Shown here: one piece after another, positions 35,085-42,460 of the stretch | Layout: the number at the start of each line of letters is the position of its first letter | How positions within the stretch are numbered: position 1 is the stretch's first letter | Assembly (NCBI GenBank): GCA_025352325.1 | Contig: JANXTR010000004.1 | Location: 1-64,000, forward strand | DNA length: 64,000 nucleotides | Direction: 5' to 3' | Source: Microbacteriaceae bacterium | GTDB taxonomy: Bacteria; Actinomycetota; Actinomycetes; Actinomycetales; Microbacteriaceae | The notes under the pieces: generated by a model | What the model was told of the DNA's origin: nothing | Seen by the model: the letters and a program-made list of their open reading frames with translations, nothing else | Databases searched by the model: none | Translations under genes and position numbers: made by a program

Positions 35085-36231
35085 GCTGCTCGTCGACGCG
35101 GCTGCGGCGCCCGGCTGCCCGAAGTACATGGAGTACGGCCCCTGCGGCGGCGTCGAGTTCGACGGCAGCTGCGAGGTTGCGGCGCACCCCTGCGTGTTCC
35201 TCGGCTCGCCGACCGTCGGCTGGCACGGGCTGGTCGCCGAGTTGCCGGCTCCGGATGCCGTGGCGCACGTCGCCACCCCCGACCCGGTGCCCGTGCAGAC
35301 GGTGTCGTCCGGCGCGACGCGGATGCGCGAACTGCTGGCCACGCGCGCCATCGTCGTCGCCGACTTCCCGGCGGCTGCCCTGTCGGCCGGGTCGATCGCC
35401 GAGTGCGCCGCGGTGCTCGTCGGATCCGTGGATGCGGTGCTCGCGGGCGACGCCGGGACCGCCCGGGTGCAGTTCCCTCCCGCCTACCGCGCCCACCTCA
35501 TCCAGTCGGCAGGCCTCGCCGTCTGGACCGGACTGAACTGCCGCGACCGCAACCGGGTCGCGATCGAGGGTGAACTGGCCGCGCTGGCGCATGTGGGCGT
35601 CGCCGGCATCCATTCCGTCACCGGCGACCACACGCTCACCGGATCGCGGCCGGATGCCGCCGCCGTCTTCGACCTGGACAGCACCGAGCTTGCCGCCCTC
35701 GCCCATCGCGCCGGGCACCTCGTCTCGGTCGCCGAAGCCCCGGCCACGCCGCCCATCGAGCGGCGCCCCGCGCGAGTGCTCGAGAAGGAGCATGCGGGCG
35801 CCGAGCTCTGCTTCGTCAACCACGCGGGCGGGGTCGAGCCGGTGCGGGTGTTCATCGACTCGGCCCGAGCGCTCGGCTCGACGCTCGGGTTCATCCCGTG
35901 CATCCCGATCGTGATCGACCGCGAGAGCGCCGAGCTGCTGCGTTCGTTCACGACGCTCGTGCTGCCGTCGGGGTATCTCGACGGCATCCTCGCCGCTGGT
36001 GACACACCCGCCGATGTTCGGGCCGCCGGAATCGCGGCCGCGGTCGAGCTGGGCCGCGGCTTCCTCGGACTCGACGGAGTCGTCGGCGTGAACCTCAGCG
36101 GTGGCAGCACCCCGGATCGCGCCGTCGAGTTCGCGAGGGCCCTCGCCGAGATCGGGCGCGCGCTCAGCACTGCCCTCGCCGGTCCGCGTTCGCAATTCGG
36201 GCCAGACGCTCCAGGGCGGGCCACCAGATGA
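35074..36231 (+). CDS. MetF-like protein with N-terminal MTHFR_C-type Cys motif
   Basis: A 385-residue protein. Residues 13-45 carry CPKYMEYGPCGGVEFDGSCE and a further Cys, matching the Cys-rich motif of the methylene-tetrahydrofolate reductase C-terminal domain (PF12225). The rest resembles a MetF barrel (AGIHSVTGDHTLTGSRPDAA, GFIPCIPIVID, GRGFLGLDGVVGVNLSGGS). It may handle methylene- or methyl-tetrahydrofolate made from a one-carbon leaving group. TTG 35074 overlaps the previous stop; no better start is in frame. ATGA overlap with allB. Confidence 0.7.
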   Translation: MPAELLVDAAAAPGCPKYMEYGPCGGVEFDGSCEVAAHPCVFLGSPTVGWHGLVAELPAPDAVAHVATPDPVPVQTVSSGATRMRELLATRAIVVADFPAAALSAGSIAECAAVLVGSVDAVLAGDAGTARVQFPPAYRAHLIQSAGLAVWTGLNCRDRNRVAIEGELAALAHVGVAGIHSVTGDHTLTGSRPDAAAVFDLDSTELAALAHRAGHLVSVAEAPATPPIERRPARVLEKEHAGAELCFVNHAGGVEPVRVFIDSARALGSTLGFIPCIPIVIDRESAELLRSFTTLVLPSGYLDGILAAGDTPADVRAAGIAAAVELGRGFLGLDGVVGVNLSGGSTPDRAVEFARALAEIGRALSTALAGPRSQFGPDAPGRATR

Positions 36232-37670
36232 CCATTCCTCCCGTTTCACCTGAATTGCGAAAAGGCGAGCTCGTTTTCCGGGGCCGGGCGCTCGTCGAGG
36301 GCGCGATCCGGAATGCCGACGTGGTCGTCATCGACGGGGTGATTCGCGAGATCCGGGATGCAGGAAGCGGTGCCGGTGCCAGTGCCAGTGCCGGTGCCGG
36401 TTTCGATACGCCGCCAGGGCGGCTACTCAACCGGCAAGTGCGGCACGGGCAGCATGTCATCGAGCTCGCCGACGACGAGGTGCTCATCCCGGGCCTCGTC
36501 GACACGCACGTGCACATCAACGAGCCGGGACGCACCGAGTGGGAGGGCTTCGACACCGCCACCCGCGCGGCGGCGGCCGGGGGCGTGACGACGCTGATCG
36601 ACATGCCGCTCAACAGCATCCCGCCGACGACGACACCCGCGAACCTCGCCATCAAGCAGGCCGCCGCCGAGGGCGCGGTGCACGTGGATGTCGGCTTCTG
36701 GGGTGGCGCCGTGCCCGAGAACTTGGGGCACCTGCGTGAGCTGCACGAGGCAGGGGTCTTCGGCTTCAAGTGCTTCCTCGCACCCTCGGGCGTCGACGAG
36801 TTCGGTCACCTCGATGGCGCGCAGCTCGAGGCCGCGCTCGAGGAACTCGCCACCTTCGGCGGGCGCCTGCTGGTCCACGCCGAGGATCCGATTGTGCTCC
36901 ACGCGCACGAGAATGCCGGCGGCCCGGGCTACGCCGACTTCGTCGCATCCCGGCCGCCCGAGGCCGAGATCGTGGCCATCCGCCGGGTCATCGACGGGGT
37001 GCGCCGCACCGGGACGCCCGCGCATATTCTGCACCTGTCGTCCGCGGCGAGCCTGCCCGAGCTGCGAGCCGCGAGGGCCGAGGGCCTGCCGATCACGGTC
37101 GAGACCTGCCCGCACTACCTGGCCCTGGCGTCCGAAGACATCGCCGATGGGGAGACCCAGTACAAGTGCGCCCCACCGATCCGCGACGAAGCCAACCGCG
37201 ACGCGCTCTGGCGGGCGCTGCTCGACGGCGACATCGACCAGATCGTCACCGATCACTCCCCCTCCACAACCGAGCTCAAGTTCGCCGGCCACGGCGACTT
37301 CGGCGTTGCGTGGGGCGGGATCGCGGGCCTGCAGCTCGGGTTGTCGGCGGTCTGGACGGCGGCGGCCGAGCGCGGCATCCCGCTTGAACTCGTGCTCGGC
37401 TGGATGGCCGAGACCCCCGCCCGGCTGGTGAAGCTGCACGATCGAGGTGTCATCCGGGTGGGGGCGCGCGCCGATCTCGCGGTGTTCGCTCCGGATGCGC
37501 GGCGCACCATCCACGCCGCGGAACTGCTGCACAAGAACCCGGTGAGCGCGTTCGACGGCGCGGAGCTGCGCGGGCTGGTGCGGCGCACCTGGCTGGCCGG
37601 ACGCGACATTCTGCCCGCCATCGACCTCGACGGCGACGCGGCCGGCCACCTTCTGTCCCGCTCGAGTTAG
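36228..37670 (+). CDS. allB: Allantoinase with repeat-derived N-terminal insertion
   Basis: Hydrolyses allantoin to allantoate. Metal site: DTHVHINEPGR, carboxylated Lys in GFKCFLAPSG, VHAEDP, HILHLSS and QIVTDHSP. At 480 residues it is longer than usual: between IREIRD and HVIELADDE (about residues 45-77) lie a GAGASASAGAG stretch from a GTGCCR hexamer repeat and a segment encoded by a palindromic repeat. Start ATG 36228. Operon with uricase downstream. Confidence 0.92.
   Translation: MTIPPVSPELRKGELVFRGRALVEGAIRNADVVVIDGVIREIRDAGSGAGASASAGAGFDTPPGRLLNRQVRHGQHVIELADDEVLIPGLVDTHVHINEPGRTEWEGFDTATRAAAAGGVTTLIDMPLNSIPPTTTPANLAIKQAAAEGAVHVDVGFWGGAVPENLGHLRELHEAGVFGFKCFLAPSGVDEFGHLDGAQLEAALEELATFGGRLLVHAEDPIVLHAHENAGGPGYADFVASRPPEAEIVAIRRVIDGVRRTGTPAHILHLSSAASLPELRAARAEGLPITVETCPHYLALASEDIADGETQYKCAPPIRDEANRDALWRALLDGDIDQIVTDHSPSTTELKFAGHGDFGVAWGGIAGLQLGLSAVWTAAAERGIPLELVLGWMAETPARLVKLHDRGVIRVGARADLAVFAPDARRTIHAAELLHKNPVSAFDGAELRGLVRRTWLAGRDILPAIDLDGDAAGHLLSRSS
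36370..36434. repeat. GTGCCR hexamer array plus palindromic repeat inside allB
   Basis: 36370-36399 is five copies of GTGCCG/GTGCCA. It runs into 36399-36434, whose reverse complement starts GGTTGAGTAGCCGCC and ends GGCGTATCGAAACC. This matches the palindromic repeats at 41606 and 46316. Both parts are in frame in allB. Confidence 0.7.
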
Positions 37671-37678
37671 GAAACGCC

Positions 37679-38584
37679 ATGGCATACGTCCTCACCGACC
37701 ACCAGTACGGCAAGGCCGAGAACCGGATGGTGCGGTTCTACAAGGATTTGCCCCGCCACGAGATCCACGACCTCAACGTGACCACCGCCCTGCGCGGGGA
37801 CTTCGAGCAGGCGTACCTGACGGGCGATCAGTCGAAGATCCTGCCGACAGACACGCAGAAGAACACGGCGTTCTCGTACACGAAGGAGAAGGGCGTGCCG
37901 GCGATCGAGGAGTACGGGCTGCACCTGGCCCGGCACTTCGTGCACGACGTCGAGCCGGTGTCGGGAGCGCGGGTCGAGATCGAGGAGTTCCTCTGGGAGC
38001 GCGCCATCGTCGACGGCGCCGAGCACGACTTCACCTGGCTGCGGAAGGGGCAGGAGATCCGCACCTCCGCGATCACGGTCGACGCCAGCGGCGAGTACAT
38101 CGTCTCGGGCTTCAAGGATCTGGTGATTCTCAAGTCGACCGGCTCCGAGTTTGCGGGCTTCCTCAGCGACGAGTACACGACCCTGAAAGAGACCCACGAT
38201 CGCGTGATGGCGACCGCGCTCGACGTGAAGTGGCGATACGGCGCGGGTGCGGCGACCGGCGACACCGACTGGAACGCCATCTACTCCTCCGCGAAATCCA
38301 TCATGGTGAAGGAGTTCGCGACCCTGCAGTCGCTGGCTCTGCAGCAGACGCTCTGGCACATGGGCACCGCGGTCATGGACGGACATCCAGAGATCGTCGA
38401 GATCAAGCTGAAGGCACCAAATCGACACCACTTCGACTACGACATCGAGCGTTTCGGGGTCGAGCAGCATGGCGAGGTTTACCACGCCGACGACCGGCCG
38501 TACGGGCTGATCGAGGCCACCATCGCGCGGGACGACGCGCCGCCCGGGGGCGATGCGTGGAAGTTCTCGGCGGGGACGGCGTGA
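37679..38584 (+). CDS. pucL: Urate oxidase (factor-independent urate hydroxylase)
   Basis: Cofactor-free oxidation of urate to 5-hydroxyisourate. The 301-residue protein shows GDQSKILPTDTQKNTAF near residue 50 with the catalytic Thr and its neighbours, HFVHDVEPVSGARVEI, FKDLVILKSTGSEFAGF with the Phe/Leu substrate wall, and KAPNRHHFDYDIE near the C-terminus. ATG 37679, 8 bp after allB. GTGA overlap with the deaminase gene. The uricase-only form of the name pucL is used; the decarboxylase is a separate gene here. Confidence 0.95.
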   Translation: MAYVLTDHQYGKAENRMVRFYKDLPRHEIHDLNVTTALRGDFEQAYLTGDQSKILPTDTQKNTAFSYTKEKGVPAIEEYGLHLARHFVHDVEPVSGARVEIEEFLWERAIVDGAEHDFTWLRKGQEIRTSAITVDASGEYIVSGFKDLVILKSTGSEFAGFLSDEYTTLKETHDRVMATALDVKWRYGAGAATGDTDWNAIYSSAKSIMVKEFATLQSLALQQTLWHMGTAVMDGHPEIVEIKLKAPNRHHFDYDIERFGVEQHGEVYHADDRPYGLIEATIARDDAPPGGDAWKFSAGTA

Positions 38585-39084
38585 TTTTGATGGCCTCCGG
38601 AGGAATCACCGCATCGGATGACGCCACGCACCTGGCGCGGGCCGTCGAGTTGGCCGTGCAGAACGTGGCCGCGGGCGGGGGTCCGTTCGGCGCCCTCATC
38701 GTCGGACCGGACGGTGCCGTCCTGGCCGAGGGCCAGAACCGCGTCACCCGCGACCTCGACCCCACGGCGCACGCCGAGGTGGTGGCGATCCGTCGCGCGT
38801 GCCAGGCAGCCGGCTCATTCTCGCTGATCGGATCGACGCTGTACACCTCGTGCGAGCCGTGTCCGCTGTGCCTGTCGGCCGCGCTCTGGGCCCGGGTGGA
38901 CCGCGTGGTGTTCGCGGCGGATCGCCACGACGCAGCGCGCGGTGGATTCGACGACCGGGAGTTCTACGAGTTGTTCGAGCAGCCCCGGGGGCTGTGGCGC
39001 ATCCCGATCGATTCCGTGCGCACGGCCGACGCCTCGGCTCCGTTCGACGCGTGGCTCGCGCAAGAGTCGCGCACGGACTACTGA
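38581..39084 (+). CDS. Nucleoside/guanine deaminase (CMP/dCMP deaminase family)
   Basis: The 167-residue zinc enzyme has PTAHAEVVAIRRAC with the proton-shuttling Glu and CEPCPLCLSAALWARV with the two Cys ligands. The ending FYELFEQPRGLWRIP is typical of bacterial guanine deaminases. It would turn guanine into xanthine at the head of the pathway. GTG 38581 overlaps the uricase stop; ATG 38590 is an alternative. Last gene of the plus-strand operon. Confidence 0.87.
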   Translation: MILMASGGITASDDATHLARAVELAVQNVAAGGGPFGALIVGPDGAVLAEGQNRVTRDLDPTAHAEVVAIRRACQAAGSFSLIGSTLYTSCEPCPLCLSAALWARVDRVVFAADRHDAARGGFDDREFYELFEQPRGLWRIPIDSVRTADASAPFDAWLAQESRTDY

Positions 39085-39183
39085 CGCACGGACTGCCGCG
39101 GCAGTCCGGCGAGGCGAACTGCACCACTTGGTCCCGTTCGACCTCGCGCGATCGCCCACTGCGACCGCTCACAGGCACCGGCG

Positions 39184-39510
39184 CTACGAGCCGCGGTAGG
39201 TGCTGTACCCGAATGCGCTCAGCAGCAGCGGCACGTGGAAGTGCTCGTCGGGGTCGACGATCTCGAAGTCGATCGTGACGCGCGGGTAGAAGGTCTCGAG
39301 CTCGATCAGCTCGTAGTAGCGCGCGGTCTCGAACACGAGCGTGTACACGCCGGCGGGCAGCTCCTCGGGGCCGAGTTCCTTGACGCGGCCTTCGGCATCC
39401 GTCTGCTTCTGGGCGAGGATCGCGCCCTCCGCATCCCTCAACGTCACCGGGATGCCGGCGGCCGGCATCCCGTGCGCGGTGTCCAGGATGTGAGTCGTCA
39501 CTTTGCTCAC
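39184..39510 (-). CDS. uraH: 5-hydroxyisourate hydrolase (transthyretin-like)
   Basis: Hydrolyses the product of uricase to OHCU. A 108-residue protein with the start VTTHILDTAHGMPAAGIPV, the arm FETARYYEL, and the signature C-terminal YSTYRGS tetrapeptide YRGS. The GTG at 39510 has GGAGG six bases upstream. Lies 13 bp after the OHCU decarboxylase gene in one operon. Confidence 0.95.
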   Translation of the reverse strand: MSKVTTHILDTAHGMPAAGIPVTLRDAEGAILAQKQTDAEGRVKELGPEELPAGVYTLVFETARYYELIELETFYPRVTIDFEIVDPDEHFHVPLLLSAFGYSTYRGS

Positions 39511-39523
39511 TGTGCCTCCGATG

Positions 39524-40033
39524 TCATAGGGAGTCCTCTCGGGAACCGAAGGTGTCGGCCAGTCGCAGCAGGGCGATCTCGCGCAGCTGCTCGCCGACGA
39601 TCGCGAGCTCGGTGTGGTCGTCGAGGGTGAGCCGGCGCTCGAGTTCGCGCAGGATCTCGGCGCGCGTCCGACCGGCGGCACGGATCAGGAAGACCCGGTC
39701 GAACCGGGCCTCGTAGGCGAGGTTGCCCGCGTGGATCGCAGCCGTGAGCTCGGCGTCATCCGCATCGGCGCTGTGCCGCAGGCCGGCCTGCTCGCGGGTG
39801 GAGTGCGCGGCGGCGGCGCCCGTTCCCGTCGAGCGCTCGCCGATGCGCGGATGGTGCGCCATCGCCTGATCGATCTCGCCCGAGCTGAGCGTGGCGGCGG
39901 CGGCCCGCGCGAGGTGCAGCAGCTCGTCGAGGCTCTCGAACGGAGCCCCGTCCACGACCTCGTCGACCCAGCGCGGAACGCTCATCGCGGCGGCGAGGCC
40001 CTCGCGCAGCTCGCTATCGGTGGCGTCGATCAT
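39524..40033 (-). CDS. uraD: 2-oxo-4-hydroxy-4-carboxy-5-ureidoimidazoline (OHCU) decarboxylase
   Basis: Makes S-allantoin from OHCU. A 169-residue all-helical protein with HHPRIGE holding the catalytic His, EQAGLRH, FDRVFLIRAAGRTRAEIL, and ELERRLTLDDHTE. ATG 40033. Transcribed divergently from the MocA-like gene with only 16-64 bp between starts. Followed by uraH. Confidence 0.94.
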   Translation of the reverse strand: MIDATDSELREGLAAAMSVPRWVDEVVDGAPFESLDELLHLARAAAATLSSGEIDQAMAHHPRIGERSTGTGAAAAHSTREQAGLRHSADADDAELTAAIHAGNLAYEARFDRVFLIRAAGRTRAEILRELERRLTLDDHTELAIVGEQLREIALLRLADTFGSREDSL

Positions 40034-40049
40034 GTGCTCAACTGTATCG

Positions 40050-40104
40050 ATGAGCGTGGCGCGGCCCGGCCCGATGAGCGAGGCGCGGCCCGGAGCGATG
40101 AGCG
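40050..40104 (+). repeat. 24-bp tandem repeat carrying successive ATG codons
   Basis: The 24-bp unit ATGAGCGTGGCGCGGCCCGG plus four bases at 40050 is followed by a near-identical unit at 40074, then by a third ATGAGCGA at 40098. All three ATGs are in one frame with the nucleotidyltransferase. The repeat multiplies its start codon. Confidence 0.7.
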
Positions 40105-40688
40105 ACACCGTGCCCGGCCTCGTCGGCATCGTGCTGGCGGCGGGTGCCGGTGCGCGCGCGGGCGGTCCGAAGGGGCTGCGACGGTTTAGCGACGGCACTC
40201 CCTGGGTCGTTCACGCCGTCTCTGTGCTGCGGGATGCCGGATGCTCGCGCCTGATCGTCGTGACCGGCGCGTGGGCGGCCGCGGTGGTCCCCCTCGTGCC
40301 CGCGGATGCCGAGACCGTCGATTGCCCCGAGTGGAGCACCGGCCTCGCCGCGTCCCTCCGCACCGGCCTGTCAGCGGCTGCCACCGATCCCGCGGCGACT
40401 GCGGCCCTGCTCACGCTCGTCGACTTGCCCGGTATGCCGGCCTCCGTCGCGCAGCGCGTGGTCGCCGCTCCGCCCGACGGGGCCACCCGCGACGCGTCTA
40501 CGCTCCGCCGCGCGGTCGTGGACGGCCGCCCCACGCACCCCGTCCTGATCGGCCGCGCGCATTGGGCGGGCGTCGCGGAGCTGGCCGAGGGCGACCGCGG
40601 TGCCGGCCCATATCTGCGCCGCCACGACGCCGAGCTCGTCGACGTCGTGGACCTGTGGGATGGCTCCGACATCGACACGCCCGCCTGA
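40098..40688 (+). CDS. MobA/MocA-like nucleotidyltransferase (molybdenum cofactor cytidylyltransferase)
   Basis: The 196-residue protein has GIVLAAGAGARAGGPKGL at the N-terminus for nucleotide binding, LIVVTGAW, and LLTLVDLPGMPASVA with the metal Asp. In this setting it most likely makes the cytidylated cofactor needed by the xanthine dehydrogenase family, alongside XdhC. Start uncertain: ATG 40050, 40074 or 40098 are in frame in a tandem repeat; 40098 is nearest the fold and has GGAG close by. Confidence 0.8.
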   Translation: MSDTVPGLVGIVLAAGAGARAGGPKGLRRFSDGTPWVVHAVSVLRDAGCSRLIVVTGAWAAAVVPLVPADAETVDCPEWSTGLAASLRTGLSAAATDPAATAALLTLVDLPGMPASVAQRVVAAPPDGATRDASTLRRAVVDGRPTHPVLIGRAHWAGVAELAEGDRGAGPYLRRHDAELVDVVDLWDGSDIDTPA

Positions 40689-40719
40689 CCCGGTCGCCGC
40701 GGCGGCGCAGACTAGAGCT

Positions 40720-41598
40720 ATGAGCGACGCGAGCACCACCACACTCCCCGGCGGCACCTTCCCCCTGACTCCCGAGAGCACGGTCCCGCGGCTCGGCTAC
40801 GGCGCGATGCAGCTCGCCGGGAAGAACGTGTTCGGCCCGCCAGCGGACCACGACGGCGCGATCGCGGTGCTCCGCGAGGCGCTCGAGCGGGGCATCCGCC
40901 ATGTCGACACCGCCGACTTCTACGGCCCGTACGTGACAAACCGGCTCATCAGGGAGGCGCTGCATCCGTATGCCCACGACCTCACGATCGTCACGAAGGT
41001 TGGGCGTGTGCGCAATGAGCGCGGGCGGTGGATCGACGAGATCACCCCCGAGAGCCTGCGCGAGCAGGTGCAGAGCAACTTGCGCAACCTGGAGGTCGAG
41101 GCGCTCGATGTTGTCAACCTGCGCGTCGGTGGAGCAAACAGCCCCACCCCCGGATCGCTCGCAGAGCCGTTCACGGTGCTGGCCGAGCTCCAGCAGCAGG
41201 GCCTGATCCGCCACCTCGGGGTCAGCACGGTGGATGCCGCGCAGATCGCCGAGGCGCGCGCGATCGCGCCGATCGTCGAGGTGCAGAACTTCTACAACAT
41301 CGCCAACCGGCAGGACGACCCGCTCATCGACGCGCTCGCATCCGACGGCATCGCCTACGTGCCGTACTTCCCGCTCGGCGGATTCTCGCCGCTGCAGTCG
41401 ACCGAGCTTGCATCGGTCGCGGCCCGCCTCGGGGCGAGCACCGTGTCGGTCGCGCTCGCCTGGCTGCTGCAGCGCTCGCCGAACATCCTGCTCATCCCGG
41501 GCACCTCCTCGGTCGACCACCTGCGCGAGAACATCGCGGGCGCCGGCCTTACCCTGACCGGCGACGACCTCCTCGAGCTGGAGGACATCGCCGGTTAG
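40720..41598 (+). CDS. Aldo/keto reductase
   Basis: A 292-residue TIM-barrel oxidoreductase: RLGYGAMQLAG, VDTADFYGPY with the catalytic Asp/Tyr, IVTKVGR with Lys, VVNLRVGG, GVSTVDAAQIAEA, and LIPGTSSVDHLRENIAG for NADPH. Substrate unknown. ATG 40720, 31 bp after the MocA-like gene. Followed by a palindromic repeat. Confidence 0.92.
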   Translation: MSDASTTTLPGGTFPLTPESTVPRLGYGAMQLAGKNVFGPPADHDGAIAVLREALERGIRHVDTADFYGPYVTNRLIREALHPYAHDLTIVTKVGRVRNERGRWIDEITPESLREQVQSNLRNLEVEALDVVNLRVGGANSPTPGSLAEPFTVLAELQQQGLIRHLGVSTVDAAQIAEARAIAPIVEVQNFYNIANRQDDPLIDALASDGIAYVPYFPLGGFSPLQSTELASVAARLGASTVSVALAWLLQRSPNILLIPGTSSVDHLRENIAGAGLTLTGDDLLELEDIAG

Positions 41599-41605
41599 CG
41601 CTCGC

Positions 41606-41639
41606 TGGTCGAGTAGCCGCACGGCGGCGTATCGAAACC
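41606..41639. repeat. Palindromic repeat (TGGTCGAGTAGCC type), intergenic copy
   Basis: TGGTCGAGTAGCCGCACGGC continues into GGCGTATCGAAACCA. Its arms are imperfectly complementary. It lies just after the aldo/keto reductase stop and could also act as a terminator. Reference copy for the coding-region repeats at 36399 and 46316. Confidence 0.65.
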
Positions 41640-41694
41640 ACCGCCCGCATATTGGCCCTGCCAGTGCGCCACGTTGCTCGGCCACGGTAAGCCC

Positions 41695-42020
41695 GTGACC
41701 GCCCTTCGCTTCTCTGCCGTCCCCGCCGAGCAGGACTCCGAACTCGTCTACCGCTGGCTCAGCGATCAGGCGTGCTGGGCGCTCGGCCGCACCCGCGCAT
41801 CTCACGGCGCTGCGGTCGCTGGCTCGAGCGTCTACGGCGTCTTCGACACGGGCTCGCGGCGTCGGCCAGGCCCTGCTCACCGGGCTCCTCGCCGAGCTCG
41901 ACCCCCTCGGCCTGCGCCGTATTGCCGTGCGCACCTCGGACGGGCACAGCCCTCCACGAGACGTTCGGCTTCCAGGTGCTGGACGAGCCCGAGTTGTGGA
42001 TGACGCGGAAAGGCGGCTAG
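41695..42020 (+). pseudogene. GNAT acetyltransferase, internally deleted and frameshifted
   Basis: From GTG 41695 the frame gives VTALRFSAVPAEQDSELVYR and a GNAT-like WLSDQACWALGRTRA start. The central beta-strands are missing. In another frame comes RRVGQALLTGLLAELDPLGL, the acetyl-CoA helix region. A third frame ends HETFGFQVLDEPELWMTRKG with a TAG at 42018-42020. At least one deletion and one further frameshift are needed to explain it. Confidence 0.7.
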
Positions 42021-42460
42021 CTCAACCCGAGCGCCTCAAGCGCGGCACGCCAACTCAGTGACGCGCAGCCGGCTCGCAGCGGATACCGCCCGATGCCGGA
42101 GAAGACCTCGGCGTCGCCGAAGGCGGAATCGGGCACACCGTCGGCGTGAACTGCGGCGAGGTACCTCACCGCGATCACCGCGAACTCGGCGGACGAAAGT
42201 CCGGGGGCGAGCCCGGCGAGCGCCGACGCGGCCGCCGTCGAGACGACGCAGCCGTGACCCTCCCAGTGCAGCGACTCGATCCGGTCGTCGACGACCAGCA
42301 CTCGCACGGTGAACTCGTCGCCGCACGTCGGCGAGCGCCGGTGTGCCTCGAACGCCGAGACGGGAGCTTCGTCCAACCCGAAGCCGCGTCGCGACTTCGC
42401 GAGCTGCTCGATGACGGCCGCGCGCTCCGTCTCGTCGAGGGCGGGGAGCCCGGCGGTCAC
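42017..42460 (-). CDS. SufU/NifU-like iron-sulfur scaffold protein
   Basis: A 147-residue protein with three conserved Cys in SufU-like positions: SPTCGDEFTVRV, EGHGCVVSTAAASALAG and PLRAGCASLSWRAALEAL. The central region differs from housekeeping SufU, so it may be a specialised copy. GTG 42460 overlaps the allC stop. Co-transcription with allC and pucG suggests a role with an iron-sulfur or metal enzyme of purine use, for example xanthine dehydrogenase (inference). Confidence 0.75.
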   Translation of the reverse strand: MTAGLPALDETERAAVIEQLAKSRRGFGLDEAPVSAFEAHRRSPTCGDEFTVRVLVVDDRIESLHWEGHGCVVSTAAASALAGLAPGLSSAEFAVIAVRYLAAVHADGVPDSAFGDAEVFSGIGRYPLRAGCASLSWRAALEALGLS

